Shown here piece by piece: positions 7,740-15,821 of a stretch of 49,134 bases of DNA. A program made the position numbers and the translations under genes. The DNA comes from VRUE01 sp036525295. GTDB lineage: Bacteria; Actinomycetota; Thermoleophilia; Solirubrobacterales; 70-9. The stretch's first letter is position 1, and each line of letters begins with the position of its first letter. The stretch lies in NCBI GenBank assembly GCA_036525295.1, contig DATDAQ010000022.1:1-49134 (forward strand), read 5' to 3'. The notes below the pieces were generated by a model. That model saw only the letters and a program-made list of their open reading frames with translations. It was not told where the DNA came from and did not search any database.

Positions 7740-7755
7740 AATCGACTAGTCGATT
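7740..7755. promoter_or_regulatory. Operator copy upstream of micro-ORF C
   Basis: AATCGACTAGTCGATT is a perfect 16-bp palindrome identical to the core of the site at 6973-7008. It lies 40 bp (centre to start) upstream of a 10-codon ORF on the plus strand, the same arrangement as at micro-peptides A and B. Confidence 0.7.
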
Positions 7756-7787
7756 CAACACGTCCTAAAAAAGTGGAGGTTTTCCTC

Positions 7788-7820
7788 GTGCCTATGTGGA
7801 AGCCTCTATTAATCCACTGA
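7788..7820 (+). CDS. Micro-ORF C, possible third peptide (MPMWKPLLIH)
   Basis: GTG 7788 to TGA 7820 encodes MPMWKPLLIH. A strong GGAGG (7775-7779) lies 8 nt before the start. The ORF follows the shared 16-bp operator, and a hairpin (7818-7839) begins at its stop codon. The WKP tripeptide matches the STWKPA end of micro-peptide B. The operator / tiny ORF / hairpin layout resembles micro-peptides A and B and also the known seven-codon microcin C gene. Only one copy exists, so there is no codon-conservation test. It could instead be a regulatory leader peptide for the HTH gene at 7876. Confidence 0.45.
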   Translation: MPMWKPLLIH

Positions 7821-7839
7821 GACCTAACTATAGGTCTCA
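7818..7839 (+). terminator. Hairpin after micro-ORF C
   Basis: TGAGACCTA (7818-7826) and TAGGTCTCA (7831-7839) form a perfect 9-bp stem with an ACTA loop, starting on the micro-ORF C stop codon. No U-tract follows. It may stabilise or attenuate the transcript ahead of the HTH gene at 7876, or be an operator for it. Confidence 0.45.
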
Positions 7840-7875
7840 CCAAATGCCCTCGTGTTCAATTCAAAGGGGAGGCAG

Positions 7876-8100
7876 ATGTACGACGGCGAGGGCCAGAGGA
7901 AAATGGATCGCGAGGAGTATGTGCGCGGCCATCCGATCCGGGCCAAGCTTCTCTCCCTGTGCGAGCAAGACGACCAGCGATCGCTTTCCCCTGACGAACC
8001 GCTCGGCGCGCTATCCGACGTAGGGGTCACGGCCCCCCTCGTCGCCTACCACCTTCGCGTTCTGAGCGAGGCCGGACTGATCTCTCGGGCGGACGACTAG
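7876..8100 (+). CDS. Small winged-helix protein
   Basis: A 74-residue single-domain helix-turn-helix protein. HPIRAKLLSLCEQDDQRSL, then LGALSDVGVTAPLVAYHLRVLSEAGLISRADD, is an ArsR-like wing with the H-x-x-V-L recognition helix, lacking any sensor domain. ATG 7876 is chosen because GGGGAGG lies 4 nt before it; an in-frame GTG at 7852 has no SD. It follows micro-ORF C and the hairpin 7818-7839, so it is the second regulator of the peptide locus. It could compete with or partner the 200-residue protein at 7113. Confidence 0.72.
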   Translation: MYDGEGQRKMDREEYVRGHPIRAKLLSLCEQDDQRSLSPDEPLGALSDVGVTAPLVAYHLRVLSEAGLISRADD

Positions 8101-8146
8101 GGCGTCCAGCGCTGGAGGTCCCAGCGCCAATTCGCCACCGGGTCAG

Positions 8147-8235
8147 CGGAGGGGGGGGGATTCGAACCCCCGAGACACCTTTCGATGTCTGCCGGTTTTC
8201 AAGACCGGTGCATTCAACCGCTCTGCCACCCCTCC
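8147..8235 (-). tRNA. tRNA-Ser(TGA)
   Basis: On the minus strand the acceptor GGAGGGG pairs with CCCCTCC plus a G discriminator. The anticodon arm CGGTCTTGAAAACCG gives TGA, a long variable arm is present (CAGACATCGAAAGGTGTCTC), and the T arm is GGGGGTTCGAATCCCCC. 89 nt, as expected for a class II tRNA; CCA is not encoded. Confidence 0.95.
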
Positions 8236-8293
8236 AGGTAATAAGCGATCGGTCGATGCTAGACGTCATGGCACACGACCGAGATCGCTCAAG

Positions 8294-9475
8294 ATGATTG
8301 TATTGTCTGCAATGCGCCGACTGCTCGTACTTGCTTCGGCGATGGTCTTCTTCGACGTCGTCTTCTTCTCGGCCATCGCGCCGCTGTTGCCGGATTACGT
8401 GTCCGAGTTCGGGCTCAGCAAGGCCCAGGCCGGCGTCCTCTCCGCTTCCTACGCCGCCGGGACCCTGGCCTTCTCCCTGCCCGCGGGCCTCCTCGCCGCC
8501 CGCGTCGGCCCCCGCCGCACGGTCATCGGCGGACTGTTGCTGCTCGGGTGTTCCAGCGTCGCCTTTGGCTTCGCCCGCGAGTACGTCCTGCTGGATCTCG
8601 CCCGTTTCGTTCAGGGCATCTCCGGTGCTTTGATCTGGGCGGGCGCACTTACCTGGCTGGTCACGACCGCGCCCCCTGAGCGGCGCGGCGCGGTCATCGG
8701 CACGGCGCTGGGAACGGCCGTGGGTGGCGCCCTCTTCGGTCCGGCGCTGGGCGCCTTCGCGGCGGAGGTCGGGACCGAGCTCGTGTTCAGCGGCGTGCTC
8801 GTGGTGGCGATCGTGCTCGCGGCCCTCGCCGCGAGGTTGCCGGAGGCCGAACCGCCCGAGCGACAGCCGCTGCGCGAGATCGCCGAGATCATCTTCAGTC
8901 GGCCAATCCTCCTCGGGACCGCGTTCGTCGCCGTGCCCTCGGTGATGTTCGGCGCGGTCGAGGTGCTGGCGCCGCTGCAGATCGCGGATCTGGGGGGCGG
9001 CCATACGCTGATCGCCGGGGGCTTCATCGCGGGCGCCGCCCTGGAGGCACTGCTGGCGCCGCTAGCCGGCCGCTACTCGGACCGGGCGGGGCGCAGGATC
9101 CCGTTCGCGATCGGGCTCAGCATCTGCTCGGTGGCGATGGTCGCCGTCGCCATCGGGGCGACCATGGGGGTGGTGATGGCCGGGTTGATGCTGACCTCGT
9201 TGGGCGGCGGCATCTGCTTCACGCCGGCGCTGACCATGCTCTCGGAGATGGCGGAGTCGAGCCGGCTTCACCAGGGGTTCGCCGCCGGCCTCTCCAACAT
9301 GGCATGGGCGCTCGGCCAGGTCGTCGGTGGCCTTGCCGGCGGTGTCCTCGCGGGCGCTGCGGGCAACGCTACCCCGGGGCTCGGGATCGCCGCTCTCCTG
9401 CTCTGTACGGTCGCCTACTCCCTACATGCCCTCGGGCCTCTCTCGATCCGCCCCGCCGCGGATGGAGGAGGCTAG
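8294..9475 (+). CDS. MFS transporter
   Basis: A 393-residue major facilitator protein with about 12 hydrophobic segments. SLPAGLLAARVGPRRTVIGG (about 57-76) is the MFS motif A in loop 2-3, and LAGRYSDRAGRRIPF (about 256-270) is its repeat in loop 8-9. The family includes drug and metabolite efflux pumps. Substrate is unknown. It lies just beyond tRNA-Ser from the micro-peptide locus and could export its product, but the tRNA and the higher G+C make a separate unit more likely. ATG 8294 is used; Met7 at 8312 is an equally good start. Confidence 0.88.
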   Translation: MIVLSAMRRLLVLASAMVFFDVVFFSAIAPLLPDYVSEFGLSKAQAGVLSASYAAGTLAFSLPAGLLAARVGPRRTVIGGLLLLGCSSVAFGFAREYVLLDLARFVQGISGALIWAGALTWLVTTAPPERRGAVIGTALGTAVGGALFGPALGAFAAEVGTELVFSGVLVVAIVLAALAARLPEAEPPERQPLREIAEIIFSRPILLGTAFVAVPSVMFGAVEVLAPLQIADLGGGHTLIAGGFIAGAALEALLAPLAGRYSDRAGRRIPFAIGLSICSVAMVAVAIGATMGVVMAGLMLTSLGGGICFTPALTMLSEMAESSRLHQGFAAGLSNMAWALGQVVGGLAGGVLAGAAGNATPGLGIAALLLCTVAYSLHALGPLSIRPAADGGG

Positions 9476-9487
9476 GCTCCGCCGGGC

Positions 9488-10816
9488 ATGGCTTCGTCGA
9501 GCGGTGAACGGGGTGGACCTGGATCGGCCTGGCGCAACTGGGCCGGGGACCAGATCTGCACGCCGTTGGAGCTGGTGCGCCCGGGGGGGCGCGATGAGCT
9601 CGTCGAGGCGATCGGCAGTGCGGTTGCCGCCGGGCGCAAGGTCGGGGTTGCCGGCTCGGGCCATTCCTTCACCGAGGCGGCGAAGACCGACGGCACGATG
9701 GTCGACGTCCGCTCGCTCAGTGGCGTGATCGACGCCGACCCCGCCTCCGGCCTGGTCAGGGTCGGTGCCGGCACTGTGCTGGCCGAGCTCAACGAGGAGT
9801 TGCACCGGCTCGGGCTGGCGATGGAGAACCTTGGCGACATCGACCGCCAGACGATCGCCGGGGCGATCTCGACGGGCACGCACGGGACCGGCGCGAAGCT
9901 GGGCAACATCTCCTCCCAGGTCGAGGCGCTGGAGCTGGTGCTGGCCGACGGCTCGGTGCGCGAGCTGAGCGCCGGCGCCCACCCAGACCTGCTGCGGGCG
10001 GCGCGGGTCGGGATCGGCTCGCTCGGCGCGATCACGGCGGTGACCCTGCGCTGCGTCCCCGCTTTCATCCTGCACCGGGTCGATACGCGCCGGCCCCGCG
10101 AGGAGGTGCTCGACGCCTTCCAGGAGGCCGCCGACTCCAACGAGCACTTCGAGCTCTTCACCTTTCCCTACGCCGATTCCGCCCTTGTGCTGGAGCGCAA
10201 CCGCATGGAGGGGCCGCCGCGGCCGCGCGGCCGCGCGGCCGCCTATCTCAACGACATCGTGCTCGAGAACTGGGCGCTGGAGGCGATCTCCGCGGCTGGG
10301 AAGGCGGTTCCGCGAGCGATCCCCTCGCTCTCCCGCCTCGCCGACCGGCTTGCCTCGGGCGGCAGGGCGACCGACCGCAGCGACCGGATCTTCGCCAACG
10401 AGCGCCGGGTCCGCTTCACCGAGATGGAGTACGGGGTGCCGCGTGAGCACGGTCCCGAGGCGGCGCGCCGGGTGATCGAGTGGGTGCGGGCCAACCGCTA
10501 TCCGGTCTTCTTCCCGATCGAGATGCGGGTGACCGCCGCCGACGACGCCCTGCTCAGCCCCTCGCACGAACGCGACACCGCCTACATCGCCGTCCACCAG
10601 TACCGCGGCATGGAGTGGCGCCCGTACTTCGAGGCGGTCGAGTCGATCATGGACTCCTACGGCGGCCGCCCCCACTGGGGGAAGCGCCATTTTCAGACGG
10701 CGGCGACCCTCCCAGATCGCTACCCTCGCTGGGCCGACTTCCAGGCGGCTCGCGACGAGCTAGACCCCGGCCGCGTCTTCACCAACGAGTATGCCGAGCG
10801 CGTCCTCGGCCCCTGA
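9488..10816 (+). CDS. FAD-linked aldonolactone oxidase (L-gulono/D-arabinono-1,4-lactone oxidase type)
   Basis: A 442-residue oxidase of the vanillyl-alcohol-oxidase fold. The FAD-binding PCMH domain covers about 25-200, with VGVAGSGHSFTEAAKTDG (His in the SGHS motif is the usual flavin-attachment position) and TGTHGTG at about 120-126. The C-terminal ALO domain ends with RPHWGKRHF and YPRWADFQAARDELDPGRVFTNEY, the family's hallmark HWGK and closing motif. It oxidises a sugar 1,4-lactone or alditol with O2 or another acceptor; the exact sugar is unclear. It follows the MFS gene by 12 bp, so co-transcription is likely. Confidence 0.9.
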   Translation: MASSSGERGGPGSAWRNWAGDQICTPLELVRPGGRDELVEAIGSAVAAGRKVGVAGSGHSFTEAAKTDGTMVDVRSLSGVIDADPASGLVRVGAGTVLAELNEELHRLGLAMENLGDIDRQTIAGAISTGTHGTGAKLGNISSQVEALELVLADGSVRELSAGAHPDLLRAARVGIGSLGAITAVTLRCVPAFILHRVDTRRPREEVLDAFQEAADSNEHFELFTFPYADSALVLERNRMEGPPRPRGRAAAYLNDIVLENWALEAISAAGKAVPRAIPSLSRLADRLASGGRATDRSDRIFANERRVRFTEMEYGVPREHGPEAARRVIEWVRANRYPVFFPIEMRVTAADDALLSPSHERDTAYIAVHQYRGMEWRPYFEAVESIMDSYGGRPHWGKRHFQTAATLPDRYPRWADFQAARDELDPGRVFTNEYAERVLGP

Positions 10817-10823
10817 CGACGAG

Positions 10824-10858
10824 GCGCATATTTTCCATCCCTGACATGGGAAATGCGC
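10824..10858. terminator. Hairpin between convergent genes
   Basis: GCGCAT...TTTTCCAT and ATGGGAAATGCGC form an imperfect stem with a small loop (ccctgac) in the 53-bp gap between the stops of the lactone oxidase and the convergent aldolase gene. Suits a shared bidirectional terminator. Confidence 0.6.
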
Positions 10859-10869
10859 GTTTCGTCCGC

Positions 10870-12102
10870 CTACAGGAACGTCTTGCCCTCGCCGCGATAG
10901 GTCGGCACCACGTCGACGATCTCATCGCCTTCGACCAGGTGGAGGGCGTCGAAGCGCTCACAGAGCTCGCCGGACTTGGCGTGGCGCATGTAGACGCGGT
11001 CGCCGATCTGCAGGTCGTGGGTGGGCGGGCCGCTGAGGGGAGTCTGAACCTCGCCGGCGCCCTCCTCGGCGTCGAGCTCGAGCCCGACGGGGAGCCAGGG
11101 CAAGGGAAGGCGCCCGGCATCGCCGCCGCCTGAGGCGAGGTAGCCACCGCCAAGCGCCGTCGCCACTCCCGTGGCCGGCTTGCGCACGATCGGTAGGGCG
11201 AAACCGGCAGCGGGCGTGAGGGAGAAGCGGCTGTAGTGATCGAAGAGGGTGGGGGCGTAGAAGCCCGAGCCGGCGGCGATCTCCGTGATGGCGTCCTCGG
11301 CGCCGGTCAGCTCGAGGCTGCCGGTGCCGCCGCCGTTGACGATCGGCAGCTCGGTGAACTCGCGGATCGCGGCGACGACGGCGGCACGGCGCTCGGCCAG
11401 CTCGGCGGCGGAGCGTCGCTGCATCGTGCGGATCGCGGCGCCGCGGAACCGGCGCCCGGGCGGTCGGTCGCCGACGCCGGCGATCTGCCCCTCGTAGGAC
11501 ATCAGCGCGGCGAGCTCGAGCTGCGGGCGGCGCTCGATCTTCCGCGCCAGCACCACCGCCTGCTCGACCGTGTGCACCGGGGAGCGCTTGGGCCCGACCT
11601 TGATCCGCCCGCCCATCGCCCACCAGCCGCCATCGAGGTCGATGCAGACGCGAACCGGCGCCGCGTCCGCGCCCAGGACCGACTCGATCGCGTCGAGGTG
11701 CTCGCCGCAGTCGACCATCACGATTGGCGCCTCTGCCGGGCTGGCGACAGAGCGCAGCGCCAACTCGCCCAGCGCCGCGGTGTCCGCGGTGGGGTAGGCG
11801 AGCAGCAGGTTCTCGAACCCGCACTCGGCCAGCCAGAGTGTCTCCGGCAGGGTGAACGTCATCAGCCCGGCATAGCGCTCGTCCCGGCCGAAGATCCGCT
11901 CCAGAACCCCACGGCAGCGCACCGACTTGCTCGCCACGCGGATCGGCTTCCCGGCCGCCCGCTCCAGCATCGCGTCGGAGTTCGCCCACATCGCGTCGAG
12001 GTCGACGAAGGCGAACGGCGCCTCCACCTCCTCGAAGATCTGCTCCAGCTGTGCATGCGAGCGGCCGGACACGACGATGAGACTAGCCGCGCCGCCGGGC
12101 AC
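10870..12102 (-). CDS. PLP-dependent amino acid deaminase/aldolase, alanine-racemase-like
   Basis: A 410-residue protein of the alanine racemase N-terminal barrel plus D-serine-dehydratase-like C-terminal domain (DSD/D-threonine-aldolase group). The PLP lysine is in IRVASKSVR (about 54-62). MVDCGEHLDAIESVL, VCIDLDGGWWAMGG and LPIVNGGGTGSLE follow the barrel strands. The C-terminal part has the metal-type motif THDLQIGDRVYMRHAKSGELCERFD (about 359-383). It would cleave or deaminate a beta-hydroxy amino acid. The GTG at 12102 gives a short N-terminal extension before the conserved LEQIFEEVEAPFAFVDLD; a later start is possible. Confidence 0.85.
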   Translation of the reverse strand: MPGGAASLIVVSGRSHAQLEQIFEEVEAPFAFVDLDAMWANSDAMLERAAGKPIRVASKSVRCRGVLERIFGRDERYAGLMTFTLPETLWLAECGFENLLLAYPTADTAALGELALRSVASPAEAPIVMVDCGEHLDAIESVLGADAAPVRVCIDLDGGWWAMGGRIKVGPKRSPVHTVEQAVVLARKIERRPQLELAALMSYEGQIAGVGDRPPGRRFRGAAIRTMQRRSAAELAERRAAVVAAIREFTELPIVNGGGTGSLELTGAEDAITEIAAGSGFYAPTLFDHYSRFSLTPAAGFALPIVRKPATGVATALGGGYLASGGGDAGRLPLPWLPVGLELDAEEGAGEVQTPLSGPPTHDLQIGDRVYMRHAKSGELCERFDALHLVEGDEIVDVVPTYRGEGKTFL

Positions 12103-12129
12103 TAGCTCTTACAATCGGCCCCAGTGCCC

Positions 12130-12218
12130 GGAGAGGTGGCCGAGTGGCTGAAGGCACTCGCCTGCTAAGCGAGTAGGGGGCGCAAGCTCTCTCGAGGGTT
12201 CGAATCCCTCCCTCTCCG
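12130..12218 (+). tRNA. tRNA-Ser(GCT)
   Basis: The acceptor GGAGAGG pairs with CCTCTCC plus a G discriminator. The anticodon stem-loop ACTCGCCTGCTAAGCGAGT gives GCT, a long variable arm follows, and the T arm is GAGGGTTCGAATCCCTC. 89 nt, class II; CCA not encoded. Confidence 0.95.
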
Positions 12219-12264
12219 TAAAGTTGCCTGCTCGGCATCAGAAGCAGCGACGCGAGTAATCGCC

Positions 12265-13455
12265 TTACATCACCGTGAGCTGTAGCAAGAGTCCGATCCC
12301 GCCGCAGGCGAAGACGACGTAGAGAACCGTGAGCTTGCCGTGCCAGCGGTTGAGGGCGAAGAAGGCGCCCAGGGCGAGGAGCGCGGTCGGCACGTCGACC
12401 ACGCTCGTTTCGAGGATCGTCACCGTGACGGCGGCGATCAGGCCGACCACTCCGGCGGCGACCCCGAGGAGGAAGGGCCTGATCCGGGGGTTCTCGGCTA
12501 CCGCAACCAGGGTGCGGTGGAAGAAGATCGGAAAGACGAAGGCGGGCAGGAAAATACCGAACGTCATCGCCAACGCGCCGACCGTCCCACCCGCGAGGTA
12601 GCCGACGAAGGTGGAGAAGATGATCAGCGGCGCCGGCAGGATGCCGCTGATCGCCAGGCCGTCCACGAACTGGCTGTCGGTCAGCCAGCCCTGGCCATCG
12701 ACGGCGCTCTCCTGCAGGAAGGGAATCACCGTGTAGGCGCCACCGAAGGTGAGCAGCCCGGCCTTCAACCCCTCGAAGAAGATCTCCGCCGTGAGCGAGA
12801 CGGTGAACGTGCCGAGGGCAAGCACGACGATCGCCACCGGGCCGATGGAGAAGGAGCTGGCGCGACCTCGCCAGCGCCCGCTGTTTGTCCACAGCTCGTA
12901 AGCGATGCCAGCCCCGAGCAGCACGAGGACGAAGCTCGCCGAGGCGAACACGGTCAGTGCGAAGGCCGCGACAGCGATGATCGCCAGTGGCACATCGGTG
13001 ACGAAGGAGCCGCCGAGCCGCACCAGCGCTCGCGCGACCAGGGCGCCGACCGCCGCCGTCAGCCCGTAGAACAGCTCCTCGAGGTGCCCGGCCAGGTTCG
13101 CCTCGACGTAGAGGACCGAGAGCCCGAACATGAGCAGAAAGCCGGGCAGCATGAAGCCGAGCCCGGCGAGGAAGCCGCCGAGCTTGCCGCCGCGCAGCCG
13201 CCCGAAGTAGACACAGAGCTCGTGCGCCTCCGGTCCGGGAAGCACCTGATAGACCGCGAGCGTCTTCTTGAAGGCCTCCTCTGAGACCCAGCCCTCCTCG
13301 TCGACGCACTCGCGCTTGATCATCGCGATCTGCGCCGCTGGGCCGCCCCAGGCGAGGCAGCCGAACTTGAGGAAGCGCCAGAAGATCGAGCGGGGGGAAT
13401 CGAGAGACCCGATGGGGCCGGGCGAAGCAGGGATGGCCTCGGTCGAAGCGCTCAT
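12265..13455 (-). CDS. chrA: Chromate transporter, CHR family
   Basis: A 396-residue inner-membrane protein made of two homologous CHR halves, as in bidomain ChrA. The first half has FLKFGCLAWGGPAAQIAMIKRE (about 29-50) and YQVLPGPEAHELCVYFGRLRGG (about 69-90). The second repeats the pattern with FFEGLKAGLLTFGGAYTVIPFLQ and LAISGILPAPLIIFSTFVGYLAGG. Family members export chromate, or in other cases have unknown anion substrates. No chrB-type regulator lies alongside. The ATG at 13455 lies 65 bp from the arylsulfotransferase stop; both are on the minus strand. Confidence 0.9.
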   Translation of the reverse strand: MSASTEAIPASPGPIGSLDSPRSIFWRFLKFGCLAWGGPAAQIAMIKRECVDEEGWVSEEAFKKTLAVYQVLPGPEAHELCVYFGRLRGGKLGGFLAGLGFMLPGFLLMFGLSVLYVEANLAGHLEELFYGLTAAVGALVARALVRLGGSFVTDVPLAIIAVAAFALTVFASASFVLVLLGAGIAYELWTNSGRWRGRASSFSIGPVAIVVLALGTFTVSLTAEIFFEGLKAGLLTFGGAYTVIPFLQESAVDGQGWLTDSQFVDGLAISGILPAPLIIFSTFVGYLAGGTVGALAMTFGIFLPAFVFPIFFHRTLVAVAENPRIRPFLLGVAAGVVGLIAAVTVTILETSVVDVPTALLALGAFFALNRWHGKLTVLYVVFACGGIGLLLQLTVM

Positions 13456-13520
13456 CGAGCGCCGTATCCTGACGTTCTAGTGGAGATGGTCGTGGCCTGC
13501 GCGCGCCATGCGCCGAAAGC

Positions 13521-14999
13521 CTACGGAAAGGCGCCGTGCTCCATCTTCTCCAAACCCCGGTCGAGCGCTGCGAGGGTCGTCGCACCCTCGGGGACCGGAA
13601 CGGCTCGAAAGGTAGAGGCCGCCAACTCCAGACGAAAGGCGGTCCGTCCACCGCTGTCGAAGGCGGTCACCAGCGGATTGTCTCCCCAGCTGACGAGCCA
13701 GCCCCCTCCCTCGAGCGGTCGCGCCGAGCCGCAGCAGTGGCTGGTCGTGACTCGCGGCTCGTTCAGCTGGCCGAGATAGGTCGCGGTCTTCTTCTCCAGG
13801 TCGAGCCTGTAGGAGACGACGCGGGGCCTACGGGGCCGGTCCTTGCCGTTGTCGTAGACGCTGACGTCGCCGTCCTCCTCGACACGGGCGTCGTGCTGGC
13901 CGCCGAACAGCTTGACCGCCGGGTCGCCGACGATCCGCAGCGAGTCGGTCGTAGGGGTGCCGCCCAGCTTCCAGATGATGTCGCCGGTCGAGCGCTCGAT
14001 GCCGTAGATCGCATCGGTATGGCGCATCGACACCACCACTTCGTTAGGCCCCCGTGGCTCGATCGAGTTGATGTGCACGGGATCGAAGGTGGCAACCCCC
14101 CGTGCGCTGTGCTTGCCGTTGCTGAGGACATTGCGCCACCACCGCCCGGTCTCGCCGAGGCCGATCTTCCCGCGTGAGTTCCAGCGCCAGACCACCTGGC
14201 CATCGGGATCGATTTCCTGAATCTCCCCGAAGACCGCCGAAGCGCTCTTGGGGCCGCCGAAGCGCTTCAGGTTCACTTTCGCGGCCGGGGCGTAGGTGTC
14301 GACGAGGACGTTGCCGTTGTCGAGCTCACGGAACTCGTGCCCGTCGATGATCTCCCCCTTCGTCCTCACCACCCGGACCAGCTCCCCTGAGAGCGAGCGG
14401 ACCTCGTGGGCCATGCGGGGATCCAGCCCATATCCGTCACCAAACGATCGTGCCCAGACGATGTTGCCGTCGCCCAGGATCTGTGCCCAGAGCGCTCGGG
14501 TGTCAGGGCTGTACCACCAGCGTGGGGCACCCTCGTGATCGAAGACGATCACCCACGGGCGTGCGTCCCGCGAGGCCCTGAAGCTGACCACGAACAGGCC
14601 GGGATCGATTGGACGCAGGCCCTGGAACCGCCGCTTCGGAAAGTCCGCGGGGAGGCACCGCACCCCGTAGGTACGGCGAGCGTTGCCGCTGGTCACGGTG
14701 AGGGTGAAGTCCTCGCCGGGCCGCACACCGGGATCGACCTGGATGGCGCCAGTCCTCGGCTCTGCCGAGCCGACCGCAACCCTCGTTCCACGCTCGGCAT
14801 CGATCTGTATGGGAGCCGCCCGGCGACCGCACCGCGAGACGTAGTGAGTTTCAGCCCGATCGAAGTCTGGATAGAGGCCGCTGATCGAGATCGAGGTGTC
14901 CGGACCCGACTCCCTGCTCCCGCTGCCGCAGCCCCAAATCGGGAACGCAAGCGTAGTCAGCAGGCCCAGGAGCAAGGCACCTATTCCTCTGCGGATCAT
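13521..14999 (-). CDS. Arylsulfotransferase-family (ASST) lipoprotein
   Basis: A 492-residue exported protein. The N-terminus has a hydrophobic signal (about 6-22) ending at a lipobox-like IWGC, so Cys24 is probably lipidated. Then comes a beta-propeller of the ASST type: WVIVFDHEGAPRWWYSPDTR, IIDGHEFRELDNGNVLVDTY (with the conserved HEF/H region), VHINSIEPRGPNEVVVSMRHTDAIYGIERSTG, IIWKLGG and FGGQHDARVEEDGDVSVYDNG. Such enzymes move sulfate between phenolic compounds via a histidine. The repeated H-containing blades support the assignment. The natural substrate is unknown. Confidence 0.88.
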   Translation of the reverse strand: MIRRGIGALLLGLLTTLAFPIWGCGSGSRESGPDTSISISGLYPDFDRAETHYVSRCGRRAAPIQIDAERGTRVAVGSAEPRTGAIQVDPGVRPGEDFTLTVTSGNARRTYGVRCLPADFPKRRFQGLRPIDPGLFVVSFRASRDARPWVIVFDHEGAPRWWYSPDTRALWAQILGDGNIVWARSFGDGYGLDPRMAHEVRSLSGELVRVVRTKGEIIDGHEFRELDNGNVLVDTYAPAAKVNLKRFGGPKSASAVFGEIQEIDPDGQVVWRWNSRGKIGLGETGRWWRNVLSNGKHSARGVATFDPVHINSIEPRGPNEVVVSMRHTDAIYGIERSTGDIIWKLGGTPTTDSLRIVGDPAVKLFGGQHDARVEEDGDVSVYDNGKDRPRRPRVVSYRLDLEKKTATYLGQLNEPRVTTSHCCGSARPLEGGGWLVSWGDNPLVTAFDSGGRTAFRLELAASTFRAVPVPEGATTLAALDRGLEKMEHGAFP

Positions 15000-15104
15000 G
15001 CAGCGAGTCTAGGAGTGAGGTGCCTGACGTCTCTTAGTCGAGGTCAAGAGGAGAAAGACGCGCCTTGACCTCGGGGTTGGCATGCCGTCTCATGAGTCCC
15101 CGCT

Positions 15105-15506
15105 TCAGGAATCGCCGAAGGCGAGCTTGCCTATCAGCCGGCGACTCTCAGGTGGTCCTGGCCAATGCTCGTCGAGCATCTTCGGGCCGCCTCCGCGAAG
15201 CACGAAGCGCAACACGACTGCAACGAGGATCGCGTCGTCGAGCTGGCCGGCCATCGGGATGAAGTCTGGAATCACGTCGATGGGCAGCGCCAGGTATCCG
15301 AGCAGGCAGACGAGCGCAAGCTTGCGCGAGCGCGGCACACGGTCGTCGCTGAGCAGGCGACGAAAGAAGATCAGGCAGTCGGGGATGAAGCGGGCAAGGG
15401 CCCTCGCTTCCCTGTGCCGGCCTACGAGGATCAGCCAGCAGACGAGGGCTGCGTAAGTACCGAGCGTGACGGCGAATGCGACAAGCGTGATTTCCAGGTT
15501 GCCCAC
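15105..15506 (-). CDS. YkvA/DUF1232 family membrane protein
   Basis: A 133-residue protein with an N-terminal helix (about 5-27) and the DUF1232 core VPRSRKLALVCLLGYLALPIDVIPDFIPMAGQLDDAILVAVVLR (about 58-101). The LPIDxIPDFIPxxGxxDD signature is clear. Function of the family is not established. It is divergent from the small membrane protein at 15562. The 105 bp between this gene and the arylsulfotransferase hold nothing recognisable. Confidence 0.85.
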   Translation of the reverse strand: MGNLEITLVAFAVTLGTYAALVCWLILVGRHREARALARFIPDCLIFFRRLLSDDRVPRSRKLALVCLLGYLALPIDVIPDFIPMAGQLDDAILVAVVLRFVLRGGGPKMLDEHWPGPPESRRLIGKLAFGDS

Positions 15507-15561
15507 ATGCCCAGGATAGGAACGATGGCCTTGCCGGCCTCGAATCGGTTCCTAAGGAGCT

Positions 15562-15819
15562 ATGAATTCCCGGGTGGATCAACTCGTCCAGGTCATCGGG
15601 GCGCTGCTCATCTTGGCCGCCTTCGCCGCTGCCCAGTTCGGCGCCATGGATCCCCACTCGCGGGCCTACCTCGTCCTCAACCTGCTCGGCTCGGCGGTGC
15701 TCGCGGTGCTTGCCTGGGAGGAACGCCAGTGGGGCTTCCTCCTCCTGGAGACCGTCTGGGCGGCGGTCTCGCTCTGGGGCCTGGTCCAGCTCCGGCGCGG
15801 CCGGCCGCTCTCGCGCTGA
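15562..15819 (+). CDS. Small three-helix membrane protein, CBU_0592-like
   Basis: An 85-residue protein with three hydrophobic helices (about 6-26, 33-50, 53-76) and a basic tail. SRAYLVLNLLGSAVLAVLAWEERQWGFLLLETVWAAVSLWGL matches the CBU_0592/YgjV-like small membrane family. CTAAGGAGCT gives a fair SD 6 nt before the ATG. It converges on the P450 gene with 2 bp between stops. No function is known. Confidence 0.8.
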   Translation: MNSRVDQLVQVIGALLILAAFAAAQFGAMDPHSRAYLVLNLLGSAVLAVLAWEERQWGFLLLETVWAAVSLWGLVQLRRGRPLSR

Positions 15820-15821
15820 GC

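Noticed and set aside
7796..8023. A 75-codon frame overlapping the small HTH gene
   Set aside because: No SD, arginine/serine-rich product, and it is out of frame with the HTH motif encoded there.
8236..9475. Assigning the MFS gene as the exporter of the peptide locus
   Set aside because: A tRNA-Ser gene on the opposite strand separates it, no operator copy precedes it, and its composition matches the core genes. Left as unproven.
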